From Spirochaeta lutea (GTDB taxonomy: Bacteria > Spirochaetota > Spirochaetia > DSM-27196 > Salinispiraceae): 64,000 nucleotides of DNA. This document shows, in pieces, positions 50,229 to 59,012 of this stretch (positions within the stretch are counted from its first letter, which is position 1; each line of letters opens with the position of its first letter). A program made the translations under genes and the position numbers. The notes under the pieces are model-generated. The model did no database searches and was not told the DNA's origin. It worked only from the letters and a program-made list of their open reading frames with translations. Location of the stretch: contig NZ_JNUP01000072.1 of NCBI RefSeq assembly GCF_000758165.1, positions 226,496-290,495 of the forward strand, given 5' to 3'.

Positions 50229-51107
50229 TCAGGTGTGAGCCAAGAGCTGGTGGGCGAAACTCGTCTCCGGCGCCCCGGGCAGGAAGAACATATCCTCGTT
50301 CTCATGTTCGGACAGGGGCCAGGAATAATCCGGAAGCTCATCGGGCAGAATATGCAGCCGAAGCTCCCGGTTCCCGGCCCGGCTTGCCAGGGCGCCGAGA
50401 ATCTCCTGCACCGGAGGCCGCCGGTCCGCGATTATATCAAACAAACCAAGGGTATTGTCGTCCTCATAAAAGACAATGTAGGTATCCGTACCGGAAATTC
50501 GGTAAATACAGTCCCGAAGACCGTTCAGACAATGCCACATGTAAATAGACGCACAGCCCCGGGTATCAAAACGGGAAGACAGGGGCGAACGGCTGTTCAC
50601 CCCATCCACCAGCTTCCGACGTTGCGCCCGGTCATTCACATCGATCTTCGTGAGCTCCAGCCCGGGTGGGATCGATCCTCCCGCACCCCGGGGAACCTGG
50701 AGCCGGTAGTACACATCCCGGCCCGGGAGAAATCCGTACCGAGGGTAAAAGGACATTACCGATTCGTTGGGAAAGAGGTACCACAGATCTCCCCGGTCCC
50801 GGTACTGCTCCAGCACCCGGTTCATGAGCCGAGCGGCCAGTCCCCTGCCCCGGTACCCCTCCCGGGTCATGACAGTCCCAACCTGCCATGCCCGGACCTC
50901 CCGGCCCTGGAGGACCAGATCCATCCGGGTCACCGAAACATTGGACACCACCGTCCCCCCCTCTACCAGGGAATGACAGACGTACCGCCCGTCCCAAAAT
51001 CCCCCCTGATACCAGGATTCAAAACTGATCCCGAATACCTCCCGGGCGAGGGCATCAAAGCTCCCCCGGAGGGCTGCATCTTCCTTGTAATCTGTGTAGT
51101 AGTCCAT
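50229..51107 (-). CDS. GNAT N-acetyltransferase, 292 aa
   Basis: An acetyltransferase with the GNAT core at residues about 70-130 (VRAWQVGTVMTREGYRGRGLAARLMNRVLEQYRDRG, acetyl-CoA loop REGYRGRGLA) and a C-terminal extension of about 150 residues, comparable to Eis-like enzymes. The acceptor is unknown. Start ATG at 51107 with a short GAGG. Confidence 0.8.
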   Translation of the reverse strand: MDYYTDYKEDAALRGSFDALAREVFGISFESWYQGGFWDGRYVCHSLVEGGTVVSNVSVTRMDLVLQGREVRAWQVGTVMTREGYRGRGLAARLMNRVLEQYRDRGDLWYLFPNESVMSFYPRYGFLPGRDVYYRLQVPRGAGGSIPPGLELTKIDVNDRAQRRKLVDGVNSRSPLSSRFDTRGCASIYMWHCLNGLRDCIYRISGTDTYIVFYEDDNTLGLFDIIADRRPPVQEILGALASRAGNRELRLHILPDELPDYSWPLSEHENEDMFFLPGAPETSFAHQLLAHT

Positions 51108-51234
51108 GGTTCCTCGTTTTTATAGGTAAGCGTGTGGCGGCAGTAGTACCCATTTCCGGTGGCTGCACGCCACTAATGCATGGAAGGCGGCGTCCCAACC
51201 CCAGGCGTTGGGTACAATGCCGTGTACGCCCGGT

Positions 51235-51723
51235 TTATTCGGGGCGGGTAAGCTGCCAATACCCCACATCGATCCAACTGTTATGCTTAAAACCGACCTC
51301 GGTGAACACTCCTACCGGGGTAAAACCCAGGCCCTCGTGCAGACGCTGACTGGGAACATTCGGCAGGGCGATGCCACCGATTATCGTATGAAACCCCGCT
51401 GCCCATATGCGATGGATAAGGTCTCGGTAAAGCCGGGATCCGATGCCTCGCCCTACCGCCTCCCGGTGCAGATATACGGTGGATTCCACCGAATACCGGT
51501 AGGCGCACCGGCCCTTCCAGGGGCTTGCATACGCATACCCGGCAACCTGCTGGCCCTCCTGATACACCAGCCAGGGCAAAGACCTGCTGGTCTCTGCAAT
51601 CCGCTGTTCCATATCCTCAAGAGAAACCGGCTGCTCCTCGAAGGTCACCCTAGTATTCTCTACGTAATAGTTATAGATGCCGCAGATCTGCCGGGCATCT
51701 TCGGCGTTGGCAGGTCGAATCAT
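51235..51723 (-). CDS. MnaT/phosphinothricin-type N-acetyltransferase
   Basis: A 162-aa GNAT resembling the YncA/MnaT/PAT group (MIRPANAEDARQICGIYNYYV, VYLHREAVGRGIGSRLYRDLI, GIALPNVPSQRLHEGLGF, IDVGYWQL). Family members acetylate methionine sulfoxide/sulfone or phosphinothricin. A 127-bp gap before the larger GNAT gene contains only short hairpins. Confidence 0.85.
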   Translation of the reverse strand: MIRPANAEDARQICGIYNYYVENTRVTFEEQPVSLEDMEQRIAETSRSLPWLVYQEGQQVAGYAYASPWKGRCAYRYSVESTVYLHREAVGRGIGSRLYRDLIHRIWAAGFHTIIGGIALPNVPSQRLHEGLGFTPVGVFTEVGFKHNSWIDVGYWQLTRPE

Positions 51724-51808
51724 GGCGGAATTATACCCGGAAACGCCGCTCTGTCAAAACCTGCGATCTGGAACCGTAAGCCCGGCCGTGATACTATGAA
51801 TCTGGAAA

Positions 51809-51821
51809 TAGTGCGCAAAAG
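51809..51821 (+). repeat. Partial copy of the TAGTGCGCA motif
   Basis: TAGTGCGCAAAAG matches 13 bases of the element terminus and is followed by the ribosome-binding site AAGGAGG of the DinB gene, with no room for a full element. Confidence 0.6.
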
Positions 51822-51838
51822 AACAGTAAGGAGGCGTC

Positions 51839-52354
51839 ATGGACAAGGCCACCGTTTTGCTTCTCGCCCAATACAATGAGCAGGTAAACCGGCAGATGAA
51901 CGCCCAGTTAGCCGAGCTGGAACCCGTTCAGTGGAAGCAGGCCTTGGGAGGCTACTACCCCAGCATTGAATCACTATGCAACCACATATACATAGCCGAT
52001 TTCATCTGGCTCAAACGGTTTACCGGGTTGCGGAACTTCTCATACAGTCAGGATCCGCTCTTTCAGGGTGATTTGACTCTCTCAGATACAGCCTTCACAT
52101 CCCGGACCGAATACCTGAAAAAACGCCCCGTCCTGGATTCCCTTATTTCATCCTTCGCCGGAGAGCTAAGCGACCGGGATCTGTCCTCGGATCTGGTGTA
52201 CCGCAACTCCCGGGGCCAGGAATTCACCAAGGCCTTTGGCGGGCTTGTGCTGCACATGTTCAATCACCAGACCCACCACCGGGGCATGATCTCCCTGTAC
52301 CTGGACCAGTTGGGCATCCAAAACGACTTCAGTAATTTGTTTCATCTAGTGTAG
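51839..52354 (+). CDS. DinB-family putative metalloprotein
   Basis: A 171-aa four-helix DinB protein. The expected metal ligands are present: H in CNHIYIAD and the pair in HMFNHQTHHRG. Relatives are thiol-dependent transferases or hydrolases. It is one of only three genes on the plus strand in the island and begins 18 bp after a terminal-repeat motif. Confidence 0.85.
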   Translation: MDKATVLLLAQYNEQVNRQMNAQLAELEPVQWKQALGGYYPSIESLCNHIYIADFIWLKRFTGLRNFSYSQDPLFQGDLTLSDTAFTSRTEYLKKRPVLDSLISSFAGELSDRDLSSDLVYRNSRGQEFTKAFGGLVLHMFNHQTHHRGMISLYLDQLGIQNDFSNLFHLV

Positions 52355-52408
52355 GGGGGATGTACCTGGATCGTCGGCAAAGGCTGTTGGTAGCGAGGCT
52401 TGCCCCCC

Positions 52409-52813
52409 TCACATCCACCCCCTGGTCTCACCGGCCTGCTGAATCCAGGTGAAAACCTGGGGCTGATTCACCTCCTCCAGGGTCCTGAGCTTTATATACC
52501 TGGACCGTTCCCCGGTTCCCAGGGGAGGCTGGGACCCTGGGAACTCAGCCCCGGCCAAAAAGACAATATTAACCGATACATCGTAGGCTACCAGCTCGAT
52601 AATCCATCCCCGCTCAGGAACCCCGTAATAGACCTTTCCCCACTTAATCGCATACTGCAGTTCGGGAACAGCCCTACGGATCAGCTCATCTATCCGTTTA
52701 ACCAGGGGATGCAGATCGGGCATAACCCGGTTAATCCAGTCGTCGATTGCCCCGCGCTCCGCCAGCGTTTCCGGCGGCTTCCTGGTGGATTTTGGGGTGC
52801 GCTGCTTCTTCAT
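52409..52813 (-). CDS. DUF1801 domain protein
   Basis: A 134-aa cytoplasmic protein of the DUF1801 (YdhG-like) type (VMPDLHPLVKRIDELIRRAVPELQYAIKWGKVYYG, SVNIVFLAGAEF). The function is unknown; the fold is related to frataxin/IPI. AAGGAGGTATGC precedes the ATG. The gap after it (52814-52986) has a 24-codon minus-strand frame that starts MKNPDVFMEITKAEF; it is too short to call. Confidence 0.82.
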   Translation of the reverse strand: MKKQRTPKSTRKPPETLAERGAIDDWINRVMPDLHPLVKRIDELIRRAVPELQYAIKWGKVYYGVPERGWIIELVAYDVSVNIVFLAGAEFPGSQPPLGTGERSRYIKLRTLEEVNQPQVFTWIQQAGETRGWM

Positions 52814-52986
52814 GCATACCTCCTTCTTCGGGTGGGGGTGATTCGATTGTTACTCGACCATGCCATGATGGCTCTGGACAAATTCGGCCTTGGTAATTTC
52901 CATAAATACATCAGGGTTCTTCATTCCTCTACCCTCTATATGGGTTGATTTCAGCCTATCCCGGCCCGGGCTGGCAGCCTTCCGTC

Positions 52987-53529
52987 CTACCAGTAGGCCG
53001 GATTGTTGAAGGCCTCAACGCACCGGGGCCGCCCGGGCAGCACCGGTATCCTCTCGCCCTTCAGTGACTGACCCAGCCAGCCCTCAGGCATGGAAAGCTC
53101 CAGGGGAGCCTGGATCGTATCCTCCGGTATCCGCCGAAACCCCACCCGGGAATAGTAGGCCGGATCCCCGTAGGTAATGGCCAGGTCCGCCCCGCGGTTC
53201 GTTAAATCATCCAGACCGAAGGTAATGAGCCTGGTCCCAATACCACGCCCCTGGCTGCTGGTGCTGACGGCCACCGGAGCAAGCATGTACACGCCAGTAT
53301 CAGGGCTTTGCTCGAATTCTAAGGCAGTAAAAAAAATAGCACCCACGACAGCGTCTCCCTCCCGGGCCCCGAAACAGAGCACCCCCCGGTTATCAATCCG
53401 GTCTGCCAGTGCCCCTGCCAATTCACCGATCAATCGCCCCTCGGCAGCACCTTCGGAGTCGGTAAAAACACCCTCGAACAATGCCCTGATTTTATGCTTC
53501 CACCCCGATTCGAGGTATCCAAACTCCAT
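52987..53529 (-). CDS. GNAT acetyltransferase, YhbS-like
   Basis: A 180-aa N-acetyltransferase with acetyl-CoA loop STSSQGRGIGTRLI and core LAPVAVSTSSQGRGIG, GDPAYYSRVGFRRI. Substrate unknown. The downstream half ends CVEAFNNPAYW, a family-typical tail. Confidence 0.85.
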   Translation of the reverse strand: MEFGYLESGWKHKIRALFEGVFTDSEGAAEGRLIGELAGALADRIDNRGVLCFGAREGDAVVGAIFFTALEFEQSPDTGVYMLAPVAVSTSSQGRGIGTRLITFGLDDLTNRGADLAITYGDPAYYSRVGFRRIPEDTIQAPLELSMPEGWLGQSLKGERIPVLPGRPRCVEAFNNPAYW

Positions 53530-53597
53530 ACCCTGCCCCTATCCTACTTGGTTCGCAAACCGCCCACGCGGTCATACTGGCGGGTCCGAACCCAGAT

Positions 53598-54005
53598 TCA
53601 AAACCCCGCAGCTACCAGAACATCCCGCACATCCCTGGCCCACCGAACCACATCGCCGCAATACTCCCGGGCTGAGTCAATCCTAACATCCATAATGGTC
53701 ATGCTCCAGGGAAACACATCCCCCCGCCGTTCATCGTCAGCCCTCCGGGCCCTCCAGGTCCGCTGGGAAGAATCCAAGAGTTTGCTGGTTTTCTCGGTTT
53801 TTCTAACATTCTGGGGTGATTCGCCTGCCAGAAACCCCTTCAACAGCCCCACTGCCTCGGGAAAGGCCTCGGGGGAGTAAGAATGTGTCTGAATCATGTA
53901 GGTAAGCACCAGAAGATGGTGAACACGAAAATACTCCGGATCCCCATACTCCACACCGAGGATCCGATGAAACCGATCATCCCACTGGTCTAACACCGTC
54001 CCCAT
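53598..54005 (-). CDS. Short DUF5946-type protein
   Basis: A 135-aa protein resembling the central part of DUF5946 (DQWDDRFHRILGVEYGDPEYFRVHHLLVLTYMIQTHSYSPEAF). The zinc-knuckle CPxCG found in the 167-aa member at 33228 is absent from the ATG at 54005. A longer frame reaches 54062 and overlaps the DUF3795 gene without restoring it, so this copy may be N-terminally shortened. Confidence 0.65.
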   Translation of the reverse strand: MGTVLDQWDDRFHRILGVEYGDPEYFRVHHLLVLTYMIQTHSYSPEAFPEAVGLLKGFLAGESPQNVRKTEKTSKLLDSSQRTWRARRADDERRGDVFPWSMTIMDVRIDSAREYCGDVVRWARDVRDVLVAAGF

Positions 54006-54016
54006 GGATACCCCGC

Positions 54017-54439
54017 TCACTCCAATCCCGGGACCGCCACGGTGGTTCCGCAGGACGCACATTGCTTATAGTGGATCGATAGTACCCCGCCGCATGCAGG
54101 ACATCGCAGCCGTCTCTTCTCAAAATCCAGGTAATATGCCAGCCCCTTCTCGTGGATCACCTTCATGTTCAGCACAAGACTTTCGTTGTACCGGGTCCGG
54201 TAACTCTTATCCAAGCGTTTAATAAGGGTACAGGGATACCGGGAGCAGTCCGAGCAGACAACCACGCCCACATCCTGGGCACAGGTCTTTATCTTACAGA
54301 CGAGACAGTGCCCGGGTTTCCCGACGTCCTCCGACCTACAGCCCGGACAGGGTTTTTTCTTCTTCAGGTGGGAATAACAGTAGGTGCAGTTTACTCCGCA
54401 GGGCGCGATCATCCGTTCTTCGTTGGTAGACAACTCCAT
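54017..54439 (-). CDS. DUF3795 cysteine-rich protein
   Basis: A 140-aa protein with many Cys pairs: CGVNCTYCYSHLKKKKPCPGC, CLVCKIKTC, CSDCSRYPC, and a C-terminal zinc ribbon CPACGG / CASCG. This matches DUF3795 with an added ribbon. It probably binds zinc or an iron-sulphur cluster. GGAGGTATTGACC precedes the ATG at 54439. It is 11 bp upstream of the short DUF5946 gene. Confidence 0.85.
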   Translation of the reverse strand: MELSTNEERMIAPCGVNCTYCYSHLKKKKPCPGCRSEDVGKPGHCLVCKIKTCAQDVGVVVCSDCSRYPCTLIKRLDKSYRTRYNESLVLNMKVIHEKGLAYYLDFEKRRLRCPACGGVLSIHYKQCASCGTTVAVPGLE

Positions 54440-54477
54440 GGTCAATACCTCCGTGTTGGTTCCAATCTAAACCCTTG

Positions 54478-54580
54478 TAGGCAAATGAAGCTATCATTTC
54501 TCACCTGCAACGCTGCTCACAGGGTGTACCCCTAATGAACTTGGCTGTCTCCGGGGTGTAGTACAAGGTTATGTACACTA
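54478..54580. repeat. Full-length diverged copy of the palindromic element
   Basis: About 103 bp. By eye it aligns with the 62.2 kb copy over its length: TTGTAG..GCAAA, CATT.C, TGC.ACGCT, TGTACCC, GGTGTAGT..ACAA and CACTA at the end. The terminal CTA provides the TAG stop codon of the GrpB gene. Confidence 0.6.
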
Positions 54581-55099
54581 CAAATCCCTTAAAACCCGCT
54601 CAAAAAACTCAGTGTATTGAGTTTCTTTCATAGCAACGTATCCAGCCCTATTGTCATCTCCCACGGCGGCTAATATCCGGTTCTTAATGGAATTGTACTC
54701 CGCCACCAGGCCCGGGTCAGCCCGTAACCTGTCGCGAAACCGTATATGCCGATTATACTCCAGATTATCCTTTGTACAAACATAGAGATGGTGGGGGATC
54801 TCATCCAAGAGGCTAATACCATCCCCCCAGCGGTCAAATACCTCCCTGCCGGGGATACCTTGATCACCGACATAATGATATCCCACCGCTTCGAGCTCTG
54901 TTTTTATAACGTGAAAATCAGCCCGGGAAACAATAACCATATCAATGTCAATAATAGGTTTTGCCGCCATGCCGGGGATGGAGGTACTACCGACATGCTC
55001 GATCCCGAGGTACGCAGTGCAATGCTTCCGAAGGTATTCCGCAATTCGGGTGAACATCTCAATCCATTCCACTGTATAGGGGCGTATTACCCGTTCCAT
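54578..55099 (-). CDS. GrpB family protein (nucleotidyltransferase fold)
   Basis: A 173-aa UPF0157/GrpB protein (VEWIEMFTRIAEYLRKHC, IEHVGSTSIPGMAAKPIIDIDMVI, LLDEIPHHLYVC). The nucleotidyltransferase-like motif GSTSIPGMAAKPIIDID is intact; the biochemical role of the family is not settled. The start at 55099 follows GGAGC. The stop TAG is contributed by the end of the palindromic element. Confidence 0.88.
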   Translation of the reverse strand: MERVIRPYTVEWIEMFTRIAEYLRKHCTAYLGIEHVGSTSIPGMAAKPIIDIDMVIVSRADFHVIKTELEAVGYHYVGDQGIPGREVFDRWGDGISLLDEIPHHLYVCTKDNLEYNRHIRFRDRLRADPGLVAEYNSIKNRILAAVGDDNRAGYVAMKETQYTEFFERVLRDL

Positions 55100-55155
55100 T
55101 CGATTCAAGCTCCTCGGTTCTAAAGCCCATCCAGGCCGGCGCCGGAGTCGGCGGC

Positions 55156-55506
55156 TTACCTGAGCAATCCTATCCCCGTTTCCAGATCGCCGACGAAGAG
55201 TACTGTACCTCCCCGGTTGCTTTCGTAGATAAAACTCTTCAGGCTATCGCTTTCAATGCCGGTAAAATCCCCGATAATCATCAAACGTTTCCGGTAATTC
55301 GAAACCTTTTGAAGAATCTCCCCTGCCAGCCCTGACCGCAGGTCAAAGAATGTGTCAGCCAAAGAGTGCTTCTCCATGGCCACTGTATCCGTCCCGCAAT
55401 TCGCCAGAACATCTAAAAAGTCACCAGCGGTGTCAATGCTCTGCCCTTCGGGAAATCGACAGTAAGAAATCTCTGCCTTATGGTTTTTAATGATTCGAAT
55501 ATCCAT
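55156..55506 (-). CDS. DUF4180 protein
   Basis: A 116-aa cytoplasmic protein of the DUF4180 family (QSIDTAGDFLDVLANCGTDTVAMEKHSLADTFFDLRSGLAGEILQKVSNYRKRLMIIGDF). The fold resembles a STAS/PAS-like alpha/beta unit; the function is unknown. Such short proteins are common in accessory islands. Confidence 0.85.
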   Translation of the reverse strand: MDIRIIKNHKAEISYCRFPEGQSIDTAGDFLDVLANCGTDTVAMEKHSLADTFFDLRSGLAGEILQKVSNYRKRLMIIGDFTGIESDSLKSFIYESNRGGTVLFVGDLETGIGLLR

Positions 55507-55847
55507 AGCTACCTCCCCTACCTTCGGTGTACGGCCCCCCGCTTACACCCTATCGACGAGGCGAACAGTCGTGAACACCGCACACTCCCCCCACACCAAG
55601 CATTGCCAGACTCCCCGGCTTGGGTATACTCTACCCGTGAAGCCTCAGGCCCATCAATACCGGTTTACCCCGCGATCCGCGGTTCATTCAATATAAATCA
55701 GGTAACCCCGGGGGGTTACCCGAAAAAAAGAGCGTACACTACGCTAGATAAAGCGGTGCTATTAGGGATACAACCCAGAGATAGCCTCGCCGACATCCGG
55801 CATGATGGTGTACAAGCGTCTGCGCACTACTATATAAGGAGAATGAA
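55507..55847. other. Gene-free gap with a hairpin and one palindromic element
   Basis: The 341 bp contain a perfect hairpin GGTAACCCC-GG-GGGGTTACC at 55701-55720 and the element at 55719-55829. Nothing else is recognised. Confidence 0.7.
55719..55829. repeat. Palindromic element, inverted full-length copy
   Basis: The right end reads TGCGCACTA and the interior (ATACAACCCAGAGATAGC, CTACGCTAGATAAAGCGG) aligns with the reverse complement of the 62.2 kb copy (CCCCAGAGATAGCG, CTACACCAGATATAGCGG). The left boundary is approximate. The small membrane-protein gene starts 18 bp after it. Confidence 0.7.
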
Positions 55848-56210
55848 ATGCAAAACCCCCAAGAAAAGGATGTATTGCCGGCCTACAAGCCCCTGCTGGG
55901 TCTGAGTCTGCTATTTACCATCGCAGCAATTCTGACCCTCATTCCGAATCCCCAGGCAAGCTGGCCCAACCTGCTCGGCTACCGGTCCATCTGCACCTTC
56001 GCGCCCATTGCAACCCTGGCCTGTTGTTTCCTCGCCGGCCTCACCTGTGTAATCCGGGCCCGGCTCTTCGGACCCCGGCGGACGGAGAAGCGGTCATGGC
56101 TGGGGCCGATAATTCTCGGTCTGGTATTCGTTAGCCTCAGTCTCGTCTTTGTACCCGGGTACATCGAGGCAAAGAATCCGGATACCCAGACAAGCGCAAC
56201 CATGGAGTAA
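55848..56210 (+). CDS. Small membrane protein
   Basis: A 120-aa protein with three predicted membrane helices (GLSLLFTIAAILTLIP, FAPIATLACCFLAGLTCVI, WLGPIILGLVFVSLSLVFVPGY) separated by basic loops. No family recognised. AAGGAGAATGAA precedes the ATG, directly after a palindromic element. Confidence 0.65.
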   Translation: MQNPQEKDVLPAYKPLLGLSLLFTIAAILTLIPNPQASWPNLLGYRSICTFAPIATLACCFLAGLTCVIRARLFGPRRTEKRSWLGPIILGLVFVSLSLVFVPGYIEAKNPDTQTSATME

Positions 56211-56255
56211 CCTGGAGGCTGAGGGCTGGGGGATGGTTCTGCCTTCTGCCGGCTC

Positions 56256-56582
56256 TCAGAAATCACCATCCTTATTCAAGGAGATAAACAGTCCTCTTTT
56301 ACGGGTTTGAATCACTACCCGTTTCTCATACTCTTGCCTTAGGTGGGGGGGAATATGTCCGGCCTGCCAGGCGTATTCTTCCCGAACCCGCTGTTCAGCC
56401 TGGTCCGGCTGGGATGCCGCTATCGCCCGGAGTGCATAGAATACCCCGAAGGCGTGCTGGGCGACATGGACCGTCGCCACCGCCTGGCCGGCTGCCCGGG
56501 CGGCATTATACGCCGGGAGATTCCCCTTCGCCTCCCGGGCAGCGGCGTGGGCCGAAAGGGAGGCTCCCCGGATTACCGGCAT
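56256..56582 (-). CDS. Imm5-like immunity protein, N-terminally truncated
   Basis: A 108-aa protein resembling the C-terminal part of Imm5-type putative immunity proteins (ASLSAHAAAREAKGNLPAYNAARAAGQAVATVHVAQHAFGVFYALRA). Full members carry about 60-70 further N-terminal residues. The frame starts at MPVIRG with only GGGTGATTTTTCC upstream, 27 bp from a palindromic element end, so an insertion or rearrangement probably removed the 5' part. No toxin gene is nearby. It may be an inactive remnant. Confidence 0.55.
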   Translation of the reverse strand: MPVIRGASLSAHAAAREAKGNLPAYNAARAAGQAVATVHVAQHAFGVFYALRAIAASQPDQAEQRVREEYAWQAGHIPPHLRQEYEKRVVIQTRKRGLFISLNKDGDF

Positions 56583-56609
56583 GGAAAAATCACCCTTTTA
56601 ACCCATATG

Positions 56610-56629
56610 TAGTGCGCAAAAGGTTGTAA
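56610..56629 (+). repeat. TAGTGCGCA element end, probably partial element
   Basis: TAGTGCGCAAAAGGTTGTAA is a perfect match to the terminal consensus and continues CATT as in the 62.2 kb copy. Downstream GGCGACACC and ATGGTGTA (to about 56690) weakly match the rest of the element, but the far end is not recognisable. Confidence 0.75.
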
Positions 56630-56731
56630 CATTGCACCCCGGCGACACCAACAATTCCGAACCCTTAAAGATGGTGTAAAATCAAAAGATTCCTGCCCCG
56701 GGATACTCTATTATAGCTACAAGGAGACGAG

Positions 56732-58021
56732 ATGAACGACAGACAGATTGTCGCCGGGATGATTGCCTGGATCGAGAAGAACCTGACCGCCGAGGTGGAT
56801 GCCAGGGCCCTGGCCGAACACAGCGGCTACTCCTTAAACCGCCTGCGGCAGAAGTTCTTCAATGTGACGGGGGACACCCCCAGCGGCTATCTGCGGAAAC
56901 GGAAACTGACCGAGGCGTCCAAGGAGATTCTGGCCGGCCGCCGGATTGCCGATGTCAGCCTGAAGTACGGCTACAGCTCCCAGGATAATTTCACCACCGC
57001 TTTCAGGAGCTACTTCGGGATTCCCCCGGGAGAACTGTATCAGATCGACTCCAAATACAAACGGTTTATCAGCCGATTACGGGAGGAATTCAGTATTATG
57101 GAAATCATTCGATTACAACAACCGCCGTTCTGTTCTACCATGATGGGGTGCGTAAAGGGCACCGCGGACTACTTCGACCTGGATCTATCACCACCTATGC
57201 TCTTCGGGCTCTCCGGGCACGCCTTTCTGATTAACATCCACCATGAACTATGCCCCAGCAGTCCCTACGTGTGGAACCACGAACCATTTCTCAAGCTCCT
57301 TCACAACCTGGGGATCAACCATACCGGGGACCGGAGTTTCGACAAATCCACCCCCATGGATGAACGTAGGAAAACCGAGGCCGAACTAAAGGCCCATCTG
57401 GAGGGCGGCAACCTGGTGATGCTTACCTTCCTGGAGCATCAGCTGGTGAACGGCTTCGACGAGGAGGGATTCAGCTTCCTGAAACCCTGGGAGGACGAGT
57501 GCGAGGTTCAACTCCAGCGCCTGACCTTCGGGACCTGGGAGGAAGCCCTGGAAAAAGAAGGCTGGGTCATGTTCGATCTGTTGGAACGGGGTGAACTCAA
57601 GACCAACGTGTTGTCTAACACCCGGGAGGCCCTCAGTTACGCCCTTGACCTCTTCCGGAACCCCGAGGCCCACCAATGCGAAGGCTACCGGGTAGGATTC
57701 GGGGCTTACGAAAACTGGATTACCCACACCAAAAAGGCCGGGGGCGATAGCCACGGGAACTGGTGGAACGGAATGGTCTGGAAAGAATGCCGAGACATGG
57801 CTTCAGCCTTCTTCCTCGAACTGGAAGAGCTCCTGGACATCCCCGGGGGCAAAGAACTGTGCCGCAGCCTCGGGGAAAACTACCGGAGCCAGGCAGCACG
57901 CTTCGACCGGATCAAGGAACGCGCCCTGGACGATGGAGAACGGATCCGCCTCCTGGAGGAGAACCGCAGCGCCGAGGAAGAGGCCGTTTCGGCCATGGAA
58001 ACACTCCTAGGATACTGCTAA
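56732..58021 (+). CDS. AraC regulator fused to a C39/BtrH-like domain
   Basis: A 429-aa protein. Residues 5-105 are the AraC double helix-turn-helix (ARALAEHSGYSLNRLRQKFFNVTGDTPSGYLRKRKL, YGYSSQDNFTTAFRSYFGIPPGELYQ). Residues about 125-300 resemble papain-fold BtrH N-terminal/C39-like domains (MLFGLSGHAFLINIHHELCPSSPYVWNHEPFLKLLHNLGI), with acidic and aromatic-rich C-terminal helices to 429. The catalytic Cys is not clearly in place (GLSGHAF), so it may be a binding domain. AAGGAGACGAG precedes the ATG. Confidence 0.75.
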   Translation: MNDRQIVAGMIAWIEKNLTAEVDARALAEHSGYSLNRLRQKFFNVTGDTPSGYLRKRKLTEASKEILAGRRIADVSLKYGYSSQDNFTTAFRSYFGIPPGELYQIDSKYKRFISRLREEFSIMEIIRLQQPPFCSTMMGCVKGTADYFDLDLSPPMLFGLSGHAFLINIHHELCPSSPYVWNHEPFLKLLHNLGINHTGDRSFDKSTPMDERRKTEAELKAHLEGGNLVMLTFLEHQLVNGFDEEGFSFLKPWEDECEVQLQRLTFGTWEEALEKEGWVMFDLLERGELKTNVLSNTREALSYALDLFRNPEAHQCEGYRVGFGAYENWITHTKKAGGDSHGNWWNGMVWKECRDMASAFFLELEELLDIPGGKELCRSLGENYRSQAARFDRIKERALDDGERIRLLEENRSAEEEAVSAMETLLGYC

Positions 58022-58064
58022 GACGAACCACGTGTGAGGAAGGAACGGGTTATTCTATCGGCGG

Positions 58065-59003
58065 TCATGGAACCCCCTTAACCGCCCTAAAGCTGAGATA
58101 GCCTTGTTGATTGGTCTTCCGTTTTTCAAACACACCGCCGTGATAGACGACAATGTAAGCGGATAAATCTGATTGCGGCGAGGTTTGGGCGGTCCAGTAG
58201 TAGATGACCTTGGAATGCACATCCCAGAGGGGCGATTCTTTATCCGGGGCTTTCCGGTACACCGCCTCCCCCTGATCCTGGCGCCATTCCCCGCCGGCAT
58301 TCTGCCCATGTATGCTCATGGACCGGACCGCTTCATCCACCGTGGGAAGGCGCCAGATGTTCTGGGGAGATTCCATGACTGAGAGCCCGTCCGCCGATAA
58401 GTGCCTGCAGATCTCTCTGGCCTCCTCCCAGGATACACCCCTATCCGGCCATCCCGGCCCCCGGGGCGCCCAAGCCAGGGTTACGCCGTTACCCTGGATA
58501 ATCCTCGTCCCCAGGTTCCGGTCATCCACCCGTTGAGAAACCTTAATGCCCTGGGGAACCGAGATGGCGCCGATGATGAGCAGGGGAATAAGGATGATCA
58601 AGCGGTAGGCCCACCGCTTTGGCCGCGGATCACCCCAAAAGTACAGAATTCCAAGACCGGCGAAGGGGATGATGATCAATAGCCCTAACACCGAAAAATT
58701 TGCACCGGAAAAGAACCAAATGCAAAAACCACCGATCAATACATGGAGGGCCAAGCCGATCCGTTTCCACTGGAGAGAAACCACGGCTAATACCACAAAT
58801 AGAATAGTGAACAGCAGGTATTGGAATACAAACATAAACAGGTTTTCCCCCAAGGATGTGGAGTACCAACCCTCATGAAAATTCTCGAAAGCGCCCCAGT
58901 AGGCCCAGAGGCTGGAAAACAGGATGGTAATGGCCACCCCGATCCATCCCGCTATGTTCTTCTTCGTAGCGGTAGTCATCCTAGTGTTTCTGGGTTCTGT
59001 CAT
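58065..59003 (-). CDS. Membrane protein with DUF1566-like C-terminal domain
   Basis: A 312-aa protein. Residues about 15-165 contain five membrane helices (IAGWIGVAITILFSSLWAYW, FVFQYLLFTILFVVLAVVSL, LALHVLIGGFCIWFFSG, VLGLLIIIPFAGLGILYF, YRLIILIPLLIIGAISV). Residues about 190-312 resemble the DUF1566/Lcl C-terminal fold (GNGVTLAWAPRGPGWPDRGVSWEEAREICRHLS, WRLPTVDEAVRSM, YYWTAQTSP). It is 9 bp after the nitrilase gene and shares its direction. Function unknown. Confidence 0.75.
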   Translation of the reverse strand: MTEPRNTRMTTATKKNIAGWIGVAITILFSSLWAYWGAFENFHEGWYSTSLGENLFMFVFQYLLFTILFVVLAVVSLQWKRIGLALHVLIGGFCIWFFSGANFSVLGLLIIIPFAGLGILYFWGDPRPKRWAYRLIILIPLLIIGAISVPQGIKVSQRVDDRNLGTRIIQGNGVTLAWAPRGPGWPDRGVSWEEAREICRHLSADGLSVMESPQNIWRLPTVDEAVRSMSIHGQNAGGEWRQDQGEAVYRKAPDKESPLWDVHSKVIYYWTAQTSPQSDLSAYIVVYHGGVFEKRKTNQQGYLSFRAVKGVP

Positions 59004-59012
59004 GGGGGTGAT

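Noticed and set aside
51130-51234. Hairpins before the larger GNAT gene as another palindromic element
   Set aside because: Stem GTGGCG-GCAG/CTGCACGCCAC folds, but neither ends nor interior match the element family.
52862-52940. A 24-codon minus-strand frame starting MKNPDVFMEITKAEF
   Set aside because: It has a weak ribosome-binding site but is too short and matches no family I know.
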